From an uncultured Lachnospiraceae bacterium (GTDB lineage: Bacteria; Bacillota; Clostridia; Lachnospirales; Lachnospiraceae): DNA of 64,000 bases. The stretch spans positions 1 through 64,000 of the forward strand of contig CAJTXP010000009.1 in assembly GCA_910583615.1 (NCBI GenBank), given 5' to 3'. Positions 15,963 to 24,196 of this stretch are shown here, in pieces; positions within the stretch are counted from its first letter, which is position 1, and every line of letters starts with the position of its first letter. Both the position numbers and the translations under genes were made by a program. The notes beneath the pieces were generated by a model, which worked only from the letters and a program-made list of their open reading frames with translations, was not told the origin of the DNA and searched no databases.

Positions 15963-16177
15963 AAGGGAAAAAAGAAGAACCTGGCCTGGAGGAAGCTTTT
16001 GAAATGATTGAAGGGCTTTTGGAGAAGCTGGGGGACCAGGATGTATCGCTGGAGGATTCCTTCCGGTATTATCAGGAGGGAATGGAGCTTCTGAAACTGT
16101 GCAATGCCCGGATCGACCATGTGGAGAAGCAGATGCTCCAGATCGACGAGGAGGGACAGATCCATGAATTTTTCTGA
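15947..16177 (+). CDS. xseB: exodeoxyribonuclease VII small subunit
   Basis: A 76-residue helical protein that binds the coiled coil of XseA. ATG 15947 lies inside the end of xseA, which implies translational coupling. The conserved segment EEAFEMIEGLLEKLGDQDVS, then LEDSFRYYQEGMELLKLC, matches XseB closely. The stop overlaps the start of ispA by 14 bases. The three genes therefore form a tightly packed set. Confidence 0.9.
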   Translation: MEEELKGKKEEPGLEEAFEMIEGLLEKLGDQDVSLEDSFRYYQEGMELLKLCNARIDHVEKQMLQIDEEGQIHEFF

Positions 16178-17060
16178 AGAACTGAAAGAACGGACCAGAC
16201 AGACAGAGGAGATTGTCTGCAAATGGCTTCCGAAGCATATGGGACGGCAGCGTACGATTGTGGACGCAATGTGTTACAGTGTGACGGCAGGCGGCAAAAG
16301 ACTGCGCCCGCTTCTCATGTATGAGACTTTCCGGATGTTCGGCGGGAAGACAGACGCCGTTGAGTGCTTCATGGCTGCCATTGAGATGATTCACACCTAT
16401 TCCCTGGTGCATGATGATCTGCCTGCCATGGATAACGATGAATATCGGAGAGGGAAGCTGACGACTCATGCAAAGTATGGACATGCCATGGGGATCCTGG
16501 CAGGAGACGGGCTTTTGAACTGGGCTTTTGAGACGGCGTCGGCGGCTTTTGACTGTGAGGAGAGTGCCGACGGCCTGAAAAGAGTTGCGAAAGCGCTTCG
16601 GATTCTGGGAGAAAAGGCAGGCATCTATGGAATGATCGGAGGACAGGTGGTGGACGTTGAGTCCACCGGACAGGCGGTAGATGAGGAAACGCTTCTGTTC
16701 ATTTATGAACTGAAGACCAGTGCGCTTCTGGAAGCATCCATGATGATCGGCGCTGTTCTTGCAGGCGCATCAAAAGAAGAGACAGAAACAATGGAGCAGA
16801 TTGCCTCCGATGTGGGAAAAGCTTTTCAGATCAGAGACGATATTCTGGACGTGACCAGTACGCTGGAGGTGCTTGGGAAGCCGGTCAACAGTGACGACCG
16901 GAATGAGAAAACGACGTATGTGACGCTGAAAGGGCTGGAGAAAGCCTCAGAGGATGTGGGAATGATTTCAGAGAGAGCGCTGGCGCGTCTTGCGTCTCTT
17001 CCATATAAAAATGAATTTCTGACGGAACTGATAAGATCGTTGATATACAGAGAAAAGTAA
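16164..17060 (+). CDS. ispA: farnesyl/geranyl diphosphate synthase
   Basis: A 298-residue prenyl transferase that condenses isopentenyl and allylic diphosphates in the isoprenoid pathway. The first Asp-rich motif is DDLPAMD (D84, D85, D89) and the second is DDILD (D225, D226, D229). GGKRLRP near residue 43 binds the diphosphate. ATG 16164 has a GAGGAGGG site and overlaps xseB. The two-residue insertion in the first Asp motif is typical of the bacterial FPP synthase type. It lies directly before dxs in the same pathway. Confidence 0.95.
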   Translation: MNFSEELKERTRQTEEIVCKWLPKHMGRQRTIVDAMCYSVTAGGKRLRPLLMYETFRMFGGKTDAVECFMAAIEMIHTYSLVHDDLPAMDNDEYRRGKLTTHAKYGHAMGILAGDGLLNWAFETASAAFDCEESADGLKRVAKALRILGEKAGIYGMIGGQVVDVESTGQAVDEETLLFIYELKTSALLEASMMIGAVLAGASKEETETMEQIASDVGKAFQIRDDILDVTSTLEVLGKPVNSDDRNEKTTYVTLKGLEKASEDVGMISERALARLASLPYKNEFLTELIRSLIYREK

Positions 17061-17072
17061 GAGGGTTGGACC

Positions 17073-18938
17073 ATGGCACTGGAAAAGATCAATCAGGTCA
17101 ATGACATTAAACAGATATCCCCGGAAGAATACGAGACGCTTGCCGCAGAGATCCGGGAATTTCTGGTGGAGAAGATCAGCCGGACCGGCGGGCATCTGGC
17201 GTCTAATCTGGGCGTGGTGGAGCTGACTATGGCGCTTCATCTGAGTTTTGATTTTCCAAAGGACAAGGTGATATGGGATGTGGGTCATCAGGCCTATACT
17301 CACAAGCTTCTGACCGGAAGGAAAGCCGGTTTTGACGAGCTGCGCAAATACGGCGGCATGAGCGGATTTCCCAAGAGAAAGGAGAGCGATTGCGACTGTT
17401 TTGACACGGGACACAGCTCCACATCCATCTCGGCGGGGATCGGGCTGGTGGCGGCAAGAGACCTGCTGGGCGGTGACGAGCACATCATCTCGGTCATCGG
17501 CGACGGAGCGCTGACCGGCGGCATGGCTTATGAGGCTCTCAACAATGCCTCTCAGCTTAAGAAGAATTTTATTATCGTCCTGAATGACAATCACATGTCC
17601 ATTGCAGAAAATGTGGGGGGCATGTCCGAGTATTTGAACGGTCTTCGGACCAATGAGGTGTATACGAATTTTAAGACCGGGGTGGAGCAGTCCCTGAACC
17701 GCATTCCCGGAGGCGTTCATCTTGCCAATCAGCTGAAGAAGACCAAGAGCGGCATCAAGCAGCTTCTGATTCCGGGAATGCTGTTCGAGGACATGGGCAT
17801 CACCTATCTGGGGCCGGTGGACGGGCATGACATCACAAAGCTTCTGGATGTGTTCCGTAAGGCGAGACGGGTAAAAGGAGCGGTACTGGTTCATGTGCTG
17901 ACGAAAAAAGGAAAAGGTTATCCGCCGGCGGAACGGCATCCGGCCAGATTCCATGGAGCCGAGCCTTTTGAAATTGAGACGGGACTGCCGAAGAACAGGA
18001 GAAAAAAGGCCAATTATCAGGACGTCTTTTCCACCTGCATGGTAAAGCTGGGACAGCGCCATGAGCATGTGGTGGCGATTACGGCTGCCATGCCGGACGG
18101 GACCGGTCTGAAACGTTTTAAAAACATGTATCCGGACCGGTTCTTTGACGTGGGAATTGCAGAAGGCCATGCCGTGACCTTTGCGGCTGGACTGGCGGCA
18201 GGAGGGGTGAAACCGATCTTCGCAGTCTATTCTTCCTTTTTGCAGAGAGCCTATGATCAGGTACTGCATGATGTCTGTATTCAGAACCTGCCGGTGGTCT
18301 TCGCCATCGACCGGGCCGGACTGGTGGGAAGCGACGGAGAGACCCATCAGGGGATCTTCGATCTGTCCTATCTGTCCAGTATCCCCAATATGCATATCAT
18401 GGCGCCGAAAAACAAGTGGGAACTGTCCGATATGTTGAAATTTGCAGTGGGATTTCAGGGTCCCGTCGCTCTTCGGTATCCGAGAGGAGAGGCTTACGAC
18501 GGGCTGAGGGAATTTCGGAGTCCTGTGGTATATGGAAAGAGCGAACTCCTTTATGAAGAAGAGGATATTGCAATCCTGGCTGTGGGCAGTATGGTGAAGA
18601 CGGCAGTGGAGGTTCGGAAACGGCTGAAAGAGATCGGTTACAGCTGTACGCTGGTCAATGCCCGCTTTGTAAAACCTGTTGACACGGATATCATTACAGA
18701 ACTTTCCCGGGAACACCGGCTTCTGGTGACCATGGAGGAGAATGTGCGAAGCGGCGGCTATGGAGAGAAGGTTCAGGACTGGATCGTACAGAAAAAGCTT
18801 CCGGTGGAAATGCTCAATATTTCCATTCCGGATGAATACGTGGAGCACGGAAATGTGGATATACTCTATGAAGAGGTGGGTATTGATGCAGAATCTGTAA
18901 CCAAACGGATTATAGAGAGGTATATTACACAGGGATAG
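17073..18938 (+). CDS. dxs: 1-deoxy-D-xylulose-5-phosphate synthase
   Basis: A 621-residue thiamine-diphosphate enzyme, the first step of the MEP isoprenoid pathway (pyruvate plus glyceraldehyde 3-phosphate). Conserved parts in order: RTGGHLASNLGVVELT, VGHQAYTHKLLTGR, the ThDP-binding GDGALTGGMAYEALNN, and the transketolase pyrimidine domain from about residue 310 with AEGHAVTFAAGLA and GPVALRYPRG. Length is standard. It lies 12 bases after ispA, linking both isoprenoid genes in one transcript. Confidence 0.97.
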   Translation: MALEKINQVNDIKQISPEEYETLAAEIREFLVEKISRTGGHLASNLGVVELTMALHLSFDFPKDKVIWDVGHQAYTHKLLTGRKAGFDELRKYGGMSGFPKRKESDCDCFDTGHSSTSISAGIGLVAARDLLGGDEHIISVIGDGALTGGMAYEALNNASQLKKNFIIVLNDNHMSIAENVGGMSEYLNGLRTNEVYTNFKTGVEQSLNRIPGGVHLANQLKKTKSGIKQLLIPGMLFEDMGITYLGPVDGHDITKLLDVFRKARRVKGAVLVHVLTKKGKGYPPAERHPARFHGAEPFEIETGLPKNRRKKANYQDVFSTCMVKLGQRHEHVVAITAAMPDGTGLKRFKNMYPDRFFDVGIAEGHAVTFAAGLAAGGVKPIFAVYSSFLQRAYDQVLHDVCIQNLPVVFAIDRAGLVGSDGETHQGIFDLSYLSSIPNMHIMAPKNKWELSDMLKFAVGFQGPVALRYPRGEAYDGLREFRSPVVYGKSELLYEEEDIAILAVGSMVKTAVEVRKRLKEIGYSCTLVNARFVKPVDTDIITELSREHRLLVTMEENVRSGGYGEKVQDWIVQKKLPVEMLNISIPDEYVEHGNVDILYEEVGIDAESVTKRIIERYITQG

Positions 18939-18942
18939 ACTT

Positions 18943-19746
18943 ATGAAGACAAGATTAGATGTCCTGATGGTGCAGCGGGGACTTGCAGAATCCAGAGAGA
19001 AGGCAAAAGCAGTCATTATGTCCGGAAATGTGTTTGTGGACGGACAGCGGGAGGACAAGGCGGGCGCTTCTTTCGGGGAAAAGTCCGTGATCGAGGTAAA
19101 GGGGAAGCCGCTGAAATATGTAAGCCGGGGCGGGCTGAAGCTGGAAAAGGCGATGGAGCATTTTGACGTGTCTTTGACGGACAGAGTCTGTATGGACGTG
19201 GGTTCTTCCACAGGAGGTTTTACCGACTGCATGCTGCAAAACGGAGCTCGGAAAGTTTATGCGGTGGACGTGGGGACGAACCAGCTGGCATGGAAACTCC
19301 GGCAGGACAGCCGGGTGGTTGTCATGGAACGGACCAACATCCGTTACGTGACAAAGGAGCAGATTCCGGAGCCGGTGGAATTTGCTTCCATCGACGTGGC
19401 GTTTATTTCTCTGACGAAGGTGCTTGGGCCGGTGAAGGAGCTTCTGACGCCGGACGGGGACGTTGTGGCACTGATCAAACCGCAGTTTGAGGCCGGACGG
19501 GAGCAGGTCGGAAAAAAGGGCGTGGTGAGAGACAGAAAAGTCCACCTGGAAGTGATCAGGCGGGTACTGGATCATGCGCAGAGTATTGGCTTTGCCGCGC
19601 AGGAACTGGAATTTTCACCGATCCGGGGACCGGAAGGAAATATTGAGTATCTGGTCCATCTTAAGAATCAGGAAGAAGGGGCGGTACCAGGAGGGAAGAT
19701 GCCGGATCCGGCTGCTGTCGTGGAGCAGGCCCATGAGGCATTGTAG
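18943..19746 (+). CDS. tlyA: TlyA-family rRNA 2'-O-methyltransferase
   Basis: A 267-residue protein with an N-terminal S4 RNA-binding domain (residues 1-60, RLDVLMVQRGLAESREKAKA) and a C-terminal FtsJ-like methyltransferase with MDVGSSTGGFTDCMLQNGA as the SAM site. Mycobacterial TlyA methylates cytidines of 16S and 23S rRNA and determines capreomycin sensitivity. The clostridial homologue in the dxs-tlyA-nadK run is assumed to act similarly. It starts four bases after dxs. Confidence 0.92.
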   Translation: MKTRLDVLMVQRGLAESREKAKAVIMSGNVFVDGQREDKAGASFGEKSVIEVKGKPLKYVSRGGLKLEKAMEHFDVSLTDRVCMDVGSSTGGFTDCMLQNGARKVYAVDVGTNQLAWKLRQDSRVVVMERTNIRYVTKEQIPEPVEFASIDVAFISLTKVLGPVKELLTPDGDVVALIKPQFEAGREQVGKKGVVRDRKVHLEVIRRVLDHAQSIGFAAQELEFSPIRGPEGNIEYLVHLKNQEEGAVPGGKMPDPAAVVEQAHEAL

Positions 19747-19754
19747 GGATACAT

Positions 19755-20603
19755 ATGAAGACATTTTATATTATTGCAAATGCAGACAAGGATGTGAATC
19801 TAAGGCTGTCTTATGAGATTGCGGATTATCTGACTGCCAGGGGAAAGCGCTGTGTAGTCCGCAGGCAGGAGAAAGAGGACCCGGCGCTGCACAGCCGGCT
19901 TTCTACGGATGAGATAGAAGGAATTCTCGTGCTGGGCGGGGACGGAACGCTGCTTCGGGCAGCACGAGAGCTGGCGGAGCGCAGAATTCCGTTCCTGGGA
20001 ATCAATATGGGACATCTGGGGTATCTGGCGGAGATCGAGGAACAGAATGTAGAGGCGGCGCTGGAGCGCCTGATTGCAGATGATTATACCATAGAAGAGC
20101 GGATGATGCTGTCCGGGAGCGTCTATGTGAACGGGAAGATGGCAGAACAGGATGTGGCGCTGAATGACATTGTCCTGAACCGGTCCGGAAATCTCCGGGT
20201 AGTGGATTATGAAGTCTGTGTCAACGGCCAGTATCTGAACTCCTTCACTGCGGACGGGATCATTGTATCCACGCCCACGGGCTCCACCGGCTACAGTCTG
20301 TCTGCAGGAGGCCCCATTATCTCGCCTACGGCGACCATGTTAATGCTGACGCCCATCTGTCCTCATACGCTGAATTCCAGAAGCATTGTGTTTTCCGGGA
20401 ACGACCGGATACGGATACGGATTGGAGAGGGACGAAGGGGCGGCAGAGATGAAGCGTGCGTGACCTTTGACGGAGACACCTGCGTGCAGATGAAGACCGG
20501 GGATTATGTAGAGATCAGGAAGTCGGAAGAGGTGACCCGGATCATGAAGATTAATCAGGTCAGCTTTCTCGAAGTGCTTCGCAATAAGCTGAGCCGAAGC
20601 TGA
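19755..20603 (+). CDS. nadK: NAD kinase
   Basis: A 282-residue enzyme that phosphorylates NAD to NADP. It carries the diagnostic LGGDGTLLRAARE motif near residue 60 and the later DGIIVSTPTGSTGYSLSAGG substrate loop near residues 164-183. Length and domain order (Rossmann-like N-terminal domain, beta-sandwich C-terminal domain) are normal. It lies eight bases after tlyA and is followed by a 69-base gap before argR. Confidence 0.96.
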   Translation: MKTFYIIANADKDVNLRLSYEIADYLTARGKRCVVRRQEKEDPALHSRLSTDEIEGILVLGGDGTLLRAARELAERRIPFLGINMGHLGYLAEIEEQNVEAALERLIADDYTIEERMMLSGSVYVNGKMAEQDVALNDIVLNRSGNLRVVDYEVCVNGQYLNSFTADGIIVSTPTGSTGYSLSAGGPIISPTATMLMLTPICPHTLNSRSIVFSGNDRIRIRIGEGRRGGRDEACVTFDGDTCVQMKTGDYVEIRKSEEVTRIMKINQVSFLEVLRNKLSRS

Positions 20604-20672
20604 CATTTTAGGGCTGATAAAGTATAACGGTTTTGGAACAACAGCGAGGGCAGGCTGTAACAGGAGGTTTTC

Positions 20673-21131
20673 ATGAAACGCAGAAGACATGAAATGATCA
20701 TTGAACTGATAAAAAGATATGACATAGAGACACAGGATGAACTGGCTGACCGGCTGGTCCAGGAAGGCTTTCAGGTGACGCAGGCAACAGTTTCCCGGGA
20801 TATCCGGGAATTAAAGCTGTCCAAGGTGCCTGGAACAGAGGGCCGTCAGAAATACGCTTTGCTGAACCGTCAGGAACATCAGATGGCGGAAAAATATGTG
20901 GGAATTTTACGGGAGGCGTTTGTATCCATGGACTGTGCCCAGAATATTCTGGTTATCAAGACCGTCTCCGGGATGGCGATGGCAGTGGGAGCTGCGCTGG
21001 ATAATATCGGCTGGAAAGAGATCGTGGGCTGTATCGCCGGGGATGACACGGTCATGTGTGCGATTCGTACTGCGGAGGATACGGCGAACGTGATGAAGGA
21101 ACTGGAAAAGATCGTAAAAAGACAGAGGTGA
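20673..21131 (+). CDS. argR: arginine repressor ArgR/AhrC
   Basis: A 152-residue regulator with an N-terminal winged helix (MKRRRHEMIIELIKRYDIET, then TQATVSRDIRELKL) and a C-terminal hexamerisation and arginine-binding domain (GCIAGDDTVMCAIRT). ArgR represses arginine synthesis and activates catabolism when arginine is bound. A near-perfect AGGAGG precedes ATG 20673. In clostridia argR normally lies between nadK and recN, as here. No arginine genes are in the window. Confidence 0.95.
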   Translation: MKRRRHEMIIELIKRYDIETQDELADRLVQEGFQVTQATVSRDIRELKLSKVPGTEGRQKYALLNRQEHQMAEKYVGILREAFVSMDCAQNILVIKTVSGMAMAVGAALDNIGWKEIVGCIAGDDTVMCAIRTAEDTANVMKELEKIVKRQR

Positions 21132-21135
21132 AGAA

Positions 21136-22833
21136 ATGCTGCTTCATTTACATGTAAAAAACCTTGCCCTGATCCGGGAGACAGAGATTGATTTTTCCGA
21201 GGGGCTGAATATACTGACCGGAGAGACCGGAGCCGGAAAATCCATATTGATCGGTTCCATGACCATGGCTCTGGGAGGGAAGGTGCCAAGAGAAATGCTC
21301 AGGGAAGAAGGAGAACCGGCTCTTGTGGAACTGGTATTTTCAGTGGACCATCCCGGGCTTTTACGGAAACTTGAGGAGCTGGATATTCCGGCAGATGATG
21401 GTGAGCTGGTTCTGTCCCGGAAGATCACCGGAAGCCGCAGTATCTGCAGGCTGAACGGAGAGACCGTCAGCACGTCTGTTCTGAAGGAAGTGTCTTCCTG
21501 GCTTATTGACATTCATGGTCAGCATGAGCATCAGTCCCTGTTAAACAAAAAGAAACATCTGGAGATTCTGGATGCTTATGCGCATGAAGAACTTCTCTCA
21601 GTCCTTCAGGAACTGTCAGAATGCTTTGGAGTCTGTCAGAAACTGAACAGAGAACTGGAGCAGACGCTCGGGGACGCCGGCACGAGGGCACGGGAGCAGT
21701 CGCTCCTTGAATTTGAGATACAGGAGATCGAAGAAGCAGAATTAAAAGACGGGGAGGATGAGCTTCTGGAGCAGTCCTACCGCAGAATGGTTAACAGCAG
21801 GAAAATTCTGGAGGCACTCAACATGGTGCAGAGCCTTTGCGGAGGTGAAGAGATGTCCGCTTCCGAACAGACCGGACGGGCATGCAGAGAGCTTTCGCAG
21901 ATTCTGCAGTACGATGAGGGTCTTGGGAATTTTAACGACCAGCTTCAGGAGATCGACAGCAGTCTCCAGGACTTTGTCCGGGAACTTTCGGATTATATGG
22001 AAGGGTTTGAATTTTCCGGGCAGGAGTTTCAGGATACGGAAGAACGGCTGAATCTGATCAACCGTCTGAAAGCAAAATACGGTCCGTCAATTGCAGAAAT
22101 CCGGACGTATCTGGAGGAAAAGCAGAAACGTCTTTCCATACTGGCCAATTTTGAACAATACAGGAAAAAACTTCAGGAAGAGTATGAAAAAGCTTCGAAA
22201 AAACTTGAGGAGTATTGTCGGAAAGCGCATGGCATCCGGGTGAAAGCGGCAGAAAAACTGACCGTGCTGATGCAGGAACAGCTGGGAGAGCTGAACTTTC
22301 TGGATGTGAAGTTTGAAATTTCTGTAAAAGATACGGGTATCCCCTCTGCGAATGGTTTCGATGATGTGGAATTTATGATATCCACGAATCCGGGAGAGCC
22401 CATGAAGCCTCTGGGGAAAATTGCCTCCGGCGGAGAACTTTCCAGAGTTATGCTTGCCATTAAAACTGTGATGGCGGATCAGGATGAGATCGATACGGTT
22501 ATCTTTGATGAGATTGATACCGGAATCAGCGGGCGTACGGCGCAGAAGGTATCCGAAAAACTGGCGCTGATCGGACGGAGCAGACAGGTGATCTGCATCA
22601 CGCATCTTGCTCAGCTTGCTTCCATGGCGGACAGCCATTACTGTATTGAAAAGCAGGCGCATGACGGAAGCACACAGACGCGGATACGCAGGCTGTCCGG
22701 GGAAGAGATCACAGAGGAACTGGCACGTATTCTGGGCGGCGCCAGGATCACGGATGCCGTTCGCTGGAATGCCATGGAGATGAGACGGCTGGCGCTTGAA
22801 TTCAAAAAGAAAACAGGAAAAACCTGCCAGTAA
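21136..22833 (+). CDS. recN: DNA repair protein RecN
   Basis: A 565-residue SMC-like ATPase used early in double-strand break repair. Walker A is GETGAGKSI near residue 33. Two coiled-coil arms (residues about 150-370) flank the centre. The C-terminal half carries the signature IASGGELSRVMLAIK and Walker B VIFDEIDTGISG, and ends with the D-loop region VICITHLAQLA. The start is four bases after argR. Full length and intact motifs. Confidence 0.96.
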   Translation: MLLHLHVKNLALIRETEIDFSEGLNILTGETGAGKSILIGSMTMALGGKVPREMLREEGEPALVELVFSVDHPGLLRKLEELDIPADDGELVLSRKITGSRSICRLNGETVSTSVLKEVSSWLIDIHGQHEHQSLLNKKKHLEILDAYAHEELLSVLQELSECFGVCQKLNRELEQTLGDAGTRAREQSLLEFEIQEIEEAELKDGEDELLEQSYRRMVNSRKILEALNMVQSLCGGEEMSASEQTGRACRELSQILQYDEGLGNFNDQLQEIDSSLQDFVRELSDYMEGFEFSGQEFQDTEERLNLINRLKAKYGPSIAEIRTYLEEKQKRLSILANFEQYRKKLQEEYEKASKKLEEYCRKAHGIRVKAAEKLTVLMQEQLGELNFLDVKFEISVKDTGIPSANGFDDVEFMISTNPGEPMKPLGKIASGGELSRVMLAIKTVMADQDEIDTVIFDEIDTGISGRTAQKVSEKLALIGRSRQVICITHLAQLASMADSHYCIEKQAHDGSTQTRIRRLSGEEITEELARILGGARITDAVRWNAMEMRRLALEFKKKTGKTCQ

Positions 22834-22886
22834 TTTTAGACCGTTTTATGCAGACACTAAAGAAAAAGTGTGAAAGGTGTGGCTGC

Positions 22887-24002
22887 ATGAACCGTCTTAA
22901 AGTATACCGCATCTGTCTTCTTCTGTCCCTTGCGCTGTCGGTCCTTCTGATGTTTTTCTATGTCAGATGGTATCTTCGGACACAGATACCGGATGTAGTC
23001 CGGGTGGGGATCGGAGATGAACAGACGCTGGATCTGGGTCTTAAAGAAGTGTCCGTCCGTGTCGTAGAGCGAAAACGGGTGATCCCGGGAGGGATTCCCA
23101 TCGGCATCTATCTGGAGACAGAAGGAGTCTACGTGGTAGGAACCGGAGAAGTGGAAGCTGCAGACGGACTTAGTTATGAACCGGCGTATCAGATCGTGCA
23201 GACAGGAGACTACATTCTTGCGGTGAATGGAAAGAAAATCCACGATAAAGATGAACTGATCGACTGTGTACAGGCAAATCGCTCTGATATTATGATCCTG
23301 AAACTGCTCAGAAACACACAGGTCATTCAGGTCCGTGTCAATGCAGTGGAAACAAAAGAAGAAGACTATAAGATCGGTGTATGGGTGAAGGATGATATTC
23401 AGGGGATCGGAACGCTGACCTATATGACGGAGGATATGAGGTTCGGCGCTTTGGGACATGGAATCACGGATACGGATACCGGGGAACTGCTGGAGGCTTC
23501 CGGCGGTTCGCTTTATGATACGAATATTCTGGAGATTATTAAGGGAGTGAGAGGAACACCGGGCGAGATCAGCGGTATGATCACATATTCCGAGCGCCAT
23601 GTCCGGGGAATGATAGACAGTAATACTTCGGCAGGCATCTTTGGGATTACCGATCAGAAAACACGCGGTGAACTGGCAGCAGAACCTGTGGAAGTGGCAT
23701 TTAAACAGGAGATATCAAGAGGACCGGCATACGTCCGGAGCGCCGTATCCGGGGAACTGAAAAATTACCGGATCCAGATTCAGGAGATCCGGCTGAACGA
23801 GGATGATGTGAACAAGGGCATGATCTTTCAGGTGACGGATCCGGAGCTTCTGGAACTGACCGGGGGAGTTATTCAGGGAATGAGCGGATCTCCGATCCTG
23901 CAGGACGGAAAACTGATCGGGGCCGTGACTCATGTATTTGTGAATGATCCCACAAAAGGGTATGGGATATTTGCAGAGACAATGATCAGCGCAGGGAACT
24001 GA
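22887..24002 (+). CDS. spoIVB: SpoIVB serine peptidase (sporulation checkpoint)
   Basis: A 371-residue protein secreted from the forespore that triggers SpoIVFB and sigma-K activation. ATG 22887 is chosen because AAAGGTG lies seven bases before it; an in-frame ATG at 22848 has no site. One N-terminal membrane segment (residues about 9-28) is followed by a PDZ domain (EPAYQIVQTGDYILAVNGKK) and the S55 peptidase domain with catalytic His191 (GALGHGITD) and Ser335 (GMSGSPILQDG). Both residues are intact. It normally precedes spo0A; here it does not. Confidence 0.94.
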   Translation: MNRLKVYRICLLLSLALSVLLMFFYVRWYLRTQIPDVVRVGIGDEQTLDLGLKEVSVRVVERKRVIPGGIPIGIYLETEGVYVVGTGEVEAADGLSYEPAYQIVQTGDYILAVNGKKIHDKDELIDCVQANRSDIMILKLLRNTQVIQVRVNAVETKEEDYKIGVWVKDDIQGIGTLTYMTEDMRFGALGHGITDTDTGELLEASGGSLYDTNILEIIKGVRGTPGEISGMITYSERHVRGMIDSNTSAGIFGITDQKTRGELAAEPVEVAFKQEISRGPAYVRSAVSGELKNYRIQIQEIRLNEDDVNKGMIFQVTDPELLELTGGVIQGMSGSPILQDGKLIGAVTHVFVNDPTKGYGIFAETMISAGN

Positions 24003-24027
24003 ATTTTCACTGCGCTGATGCATTTTT
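23985..24027 (+). terminator. intrinsic terminator after spoIVB
   Basis: ATCAGCGCAG (23985-23994, inside the last codons) pairs perfectly with CTGCGCTGAT (24010-24019), followed by GCATTTTT. The T-run merges with the -35 box of the next promoter, so termination and initiation are packed together. Confidence 0.85.
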
Positions 24028-24054
24028 GACAGTTCGGCAACAACATATTATAAT
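24026..24054 (+). promoter_or_regulatory. consensus sigma-A promoter of the FAD oxidoreductase gene
   Basis: TTGACA at 24026-24031 and TATAAT at 24049-24054 with exactly 17 bases between. Both hexamers match the consensus perfectly. The start codon lies about 135 bases further on, leaving a long folded leader. Confidence 0.9.
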
Positions 24055-24125
24055 AAAGCGGTTTTGTAAAAAGTCAGCAGAGGTGTTACATAAGAATGAG
24101 GTTATTTATGAGAGGCAGGAGGGGT

Positions 24126-24190
24126 AGTGTGAAAGAAACTAGAACTTTCATCACTATTTGTGCCGCCAACTGAAAGGCGGCGGAATGGAG
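24126..24190 (+). promoter_or_regulatory. two-hairpin 5' leader with ribosome site
   Basis: Stem 1: AGTG+TGAAAG (24126-24135) with CTTTCA+CACT (24145-24155, one bulged T). Stem 2: GCCGCC (24162-24167) with GGCGGC (about 24176-24181). The ribosome site GGAG (24187-24190) follows stem 2 directly. The arrangement could control translation of the downstream gene, but I recognise no known riboswitch class. Confidence 0.45.
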
Positions 24191-24196
24191 ATTTTT

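Noticed and set aside
16968..19232. 754-codon open frame on the minus strand
   Set aside because: It lies antisense to dxs and tlyA, both of which are clear genes. The translation is His/Ser/Arg-rich and resembles no protein.
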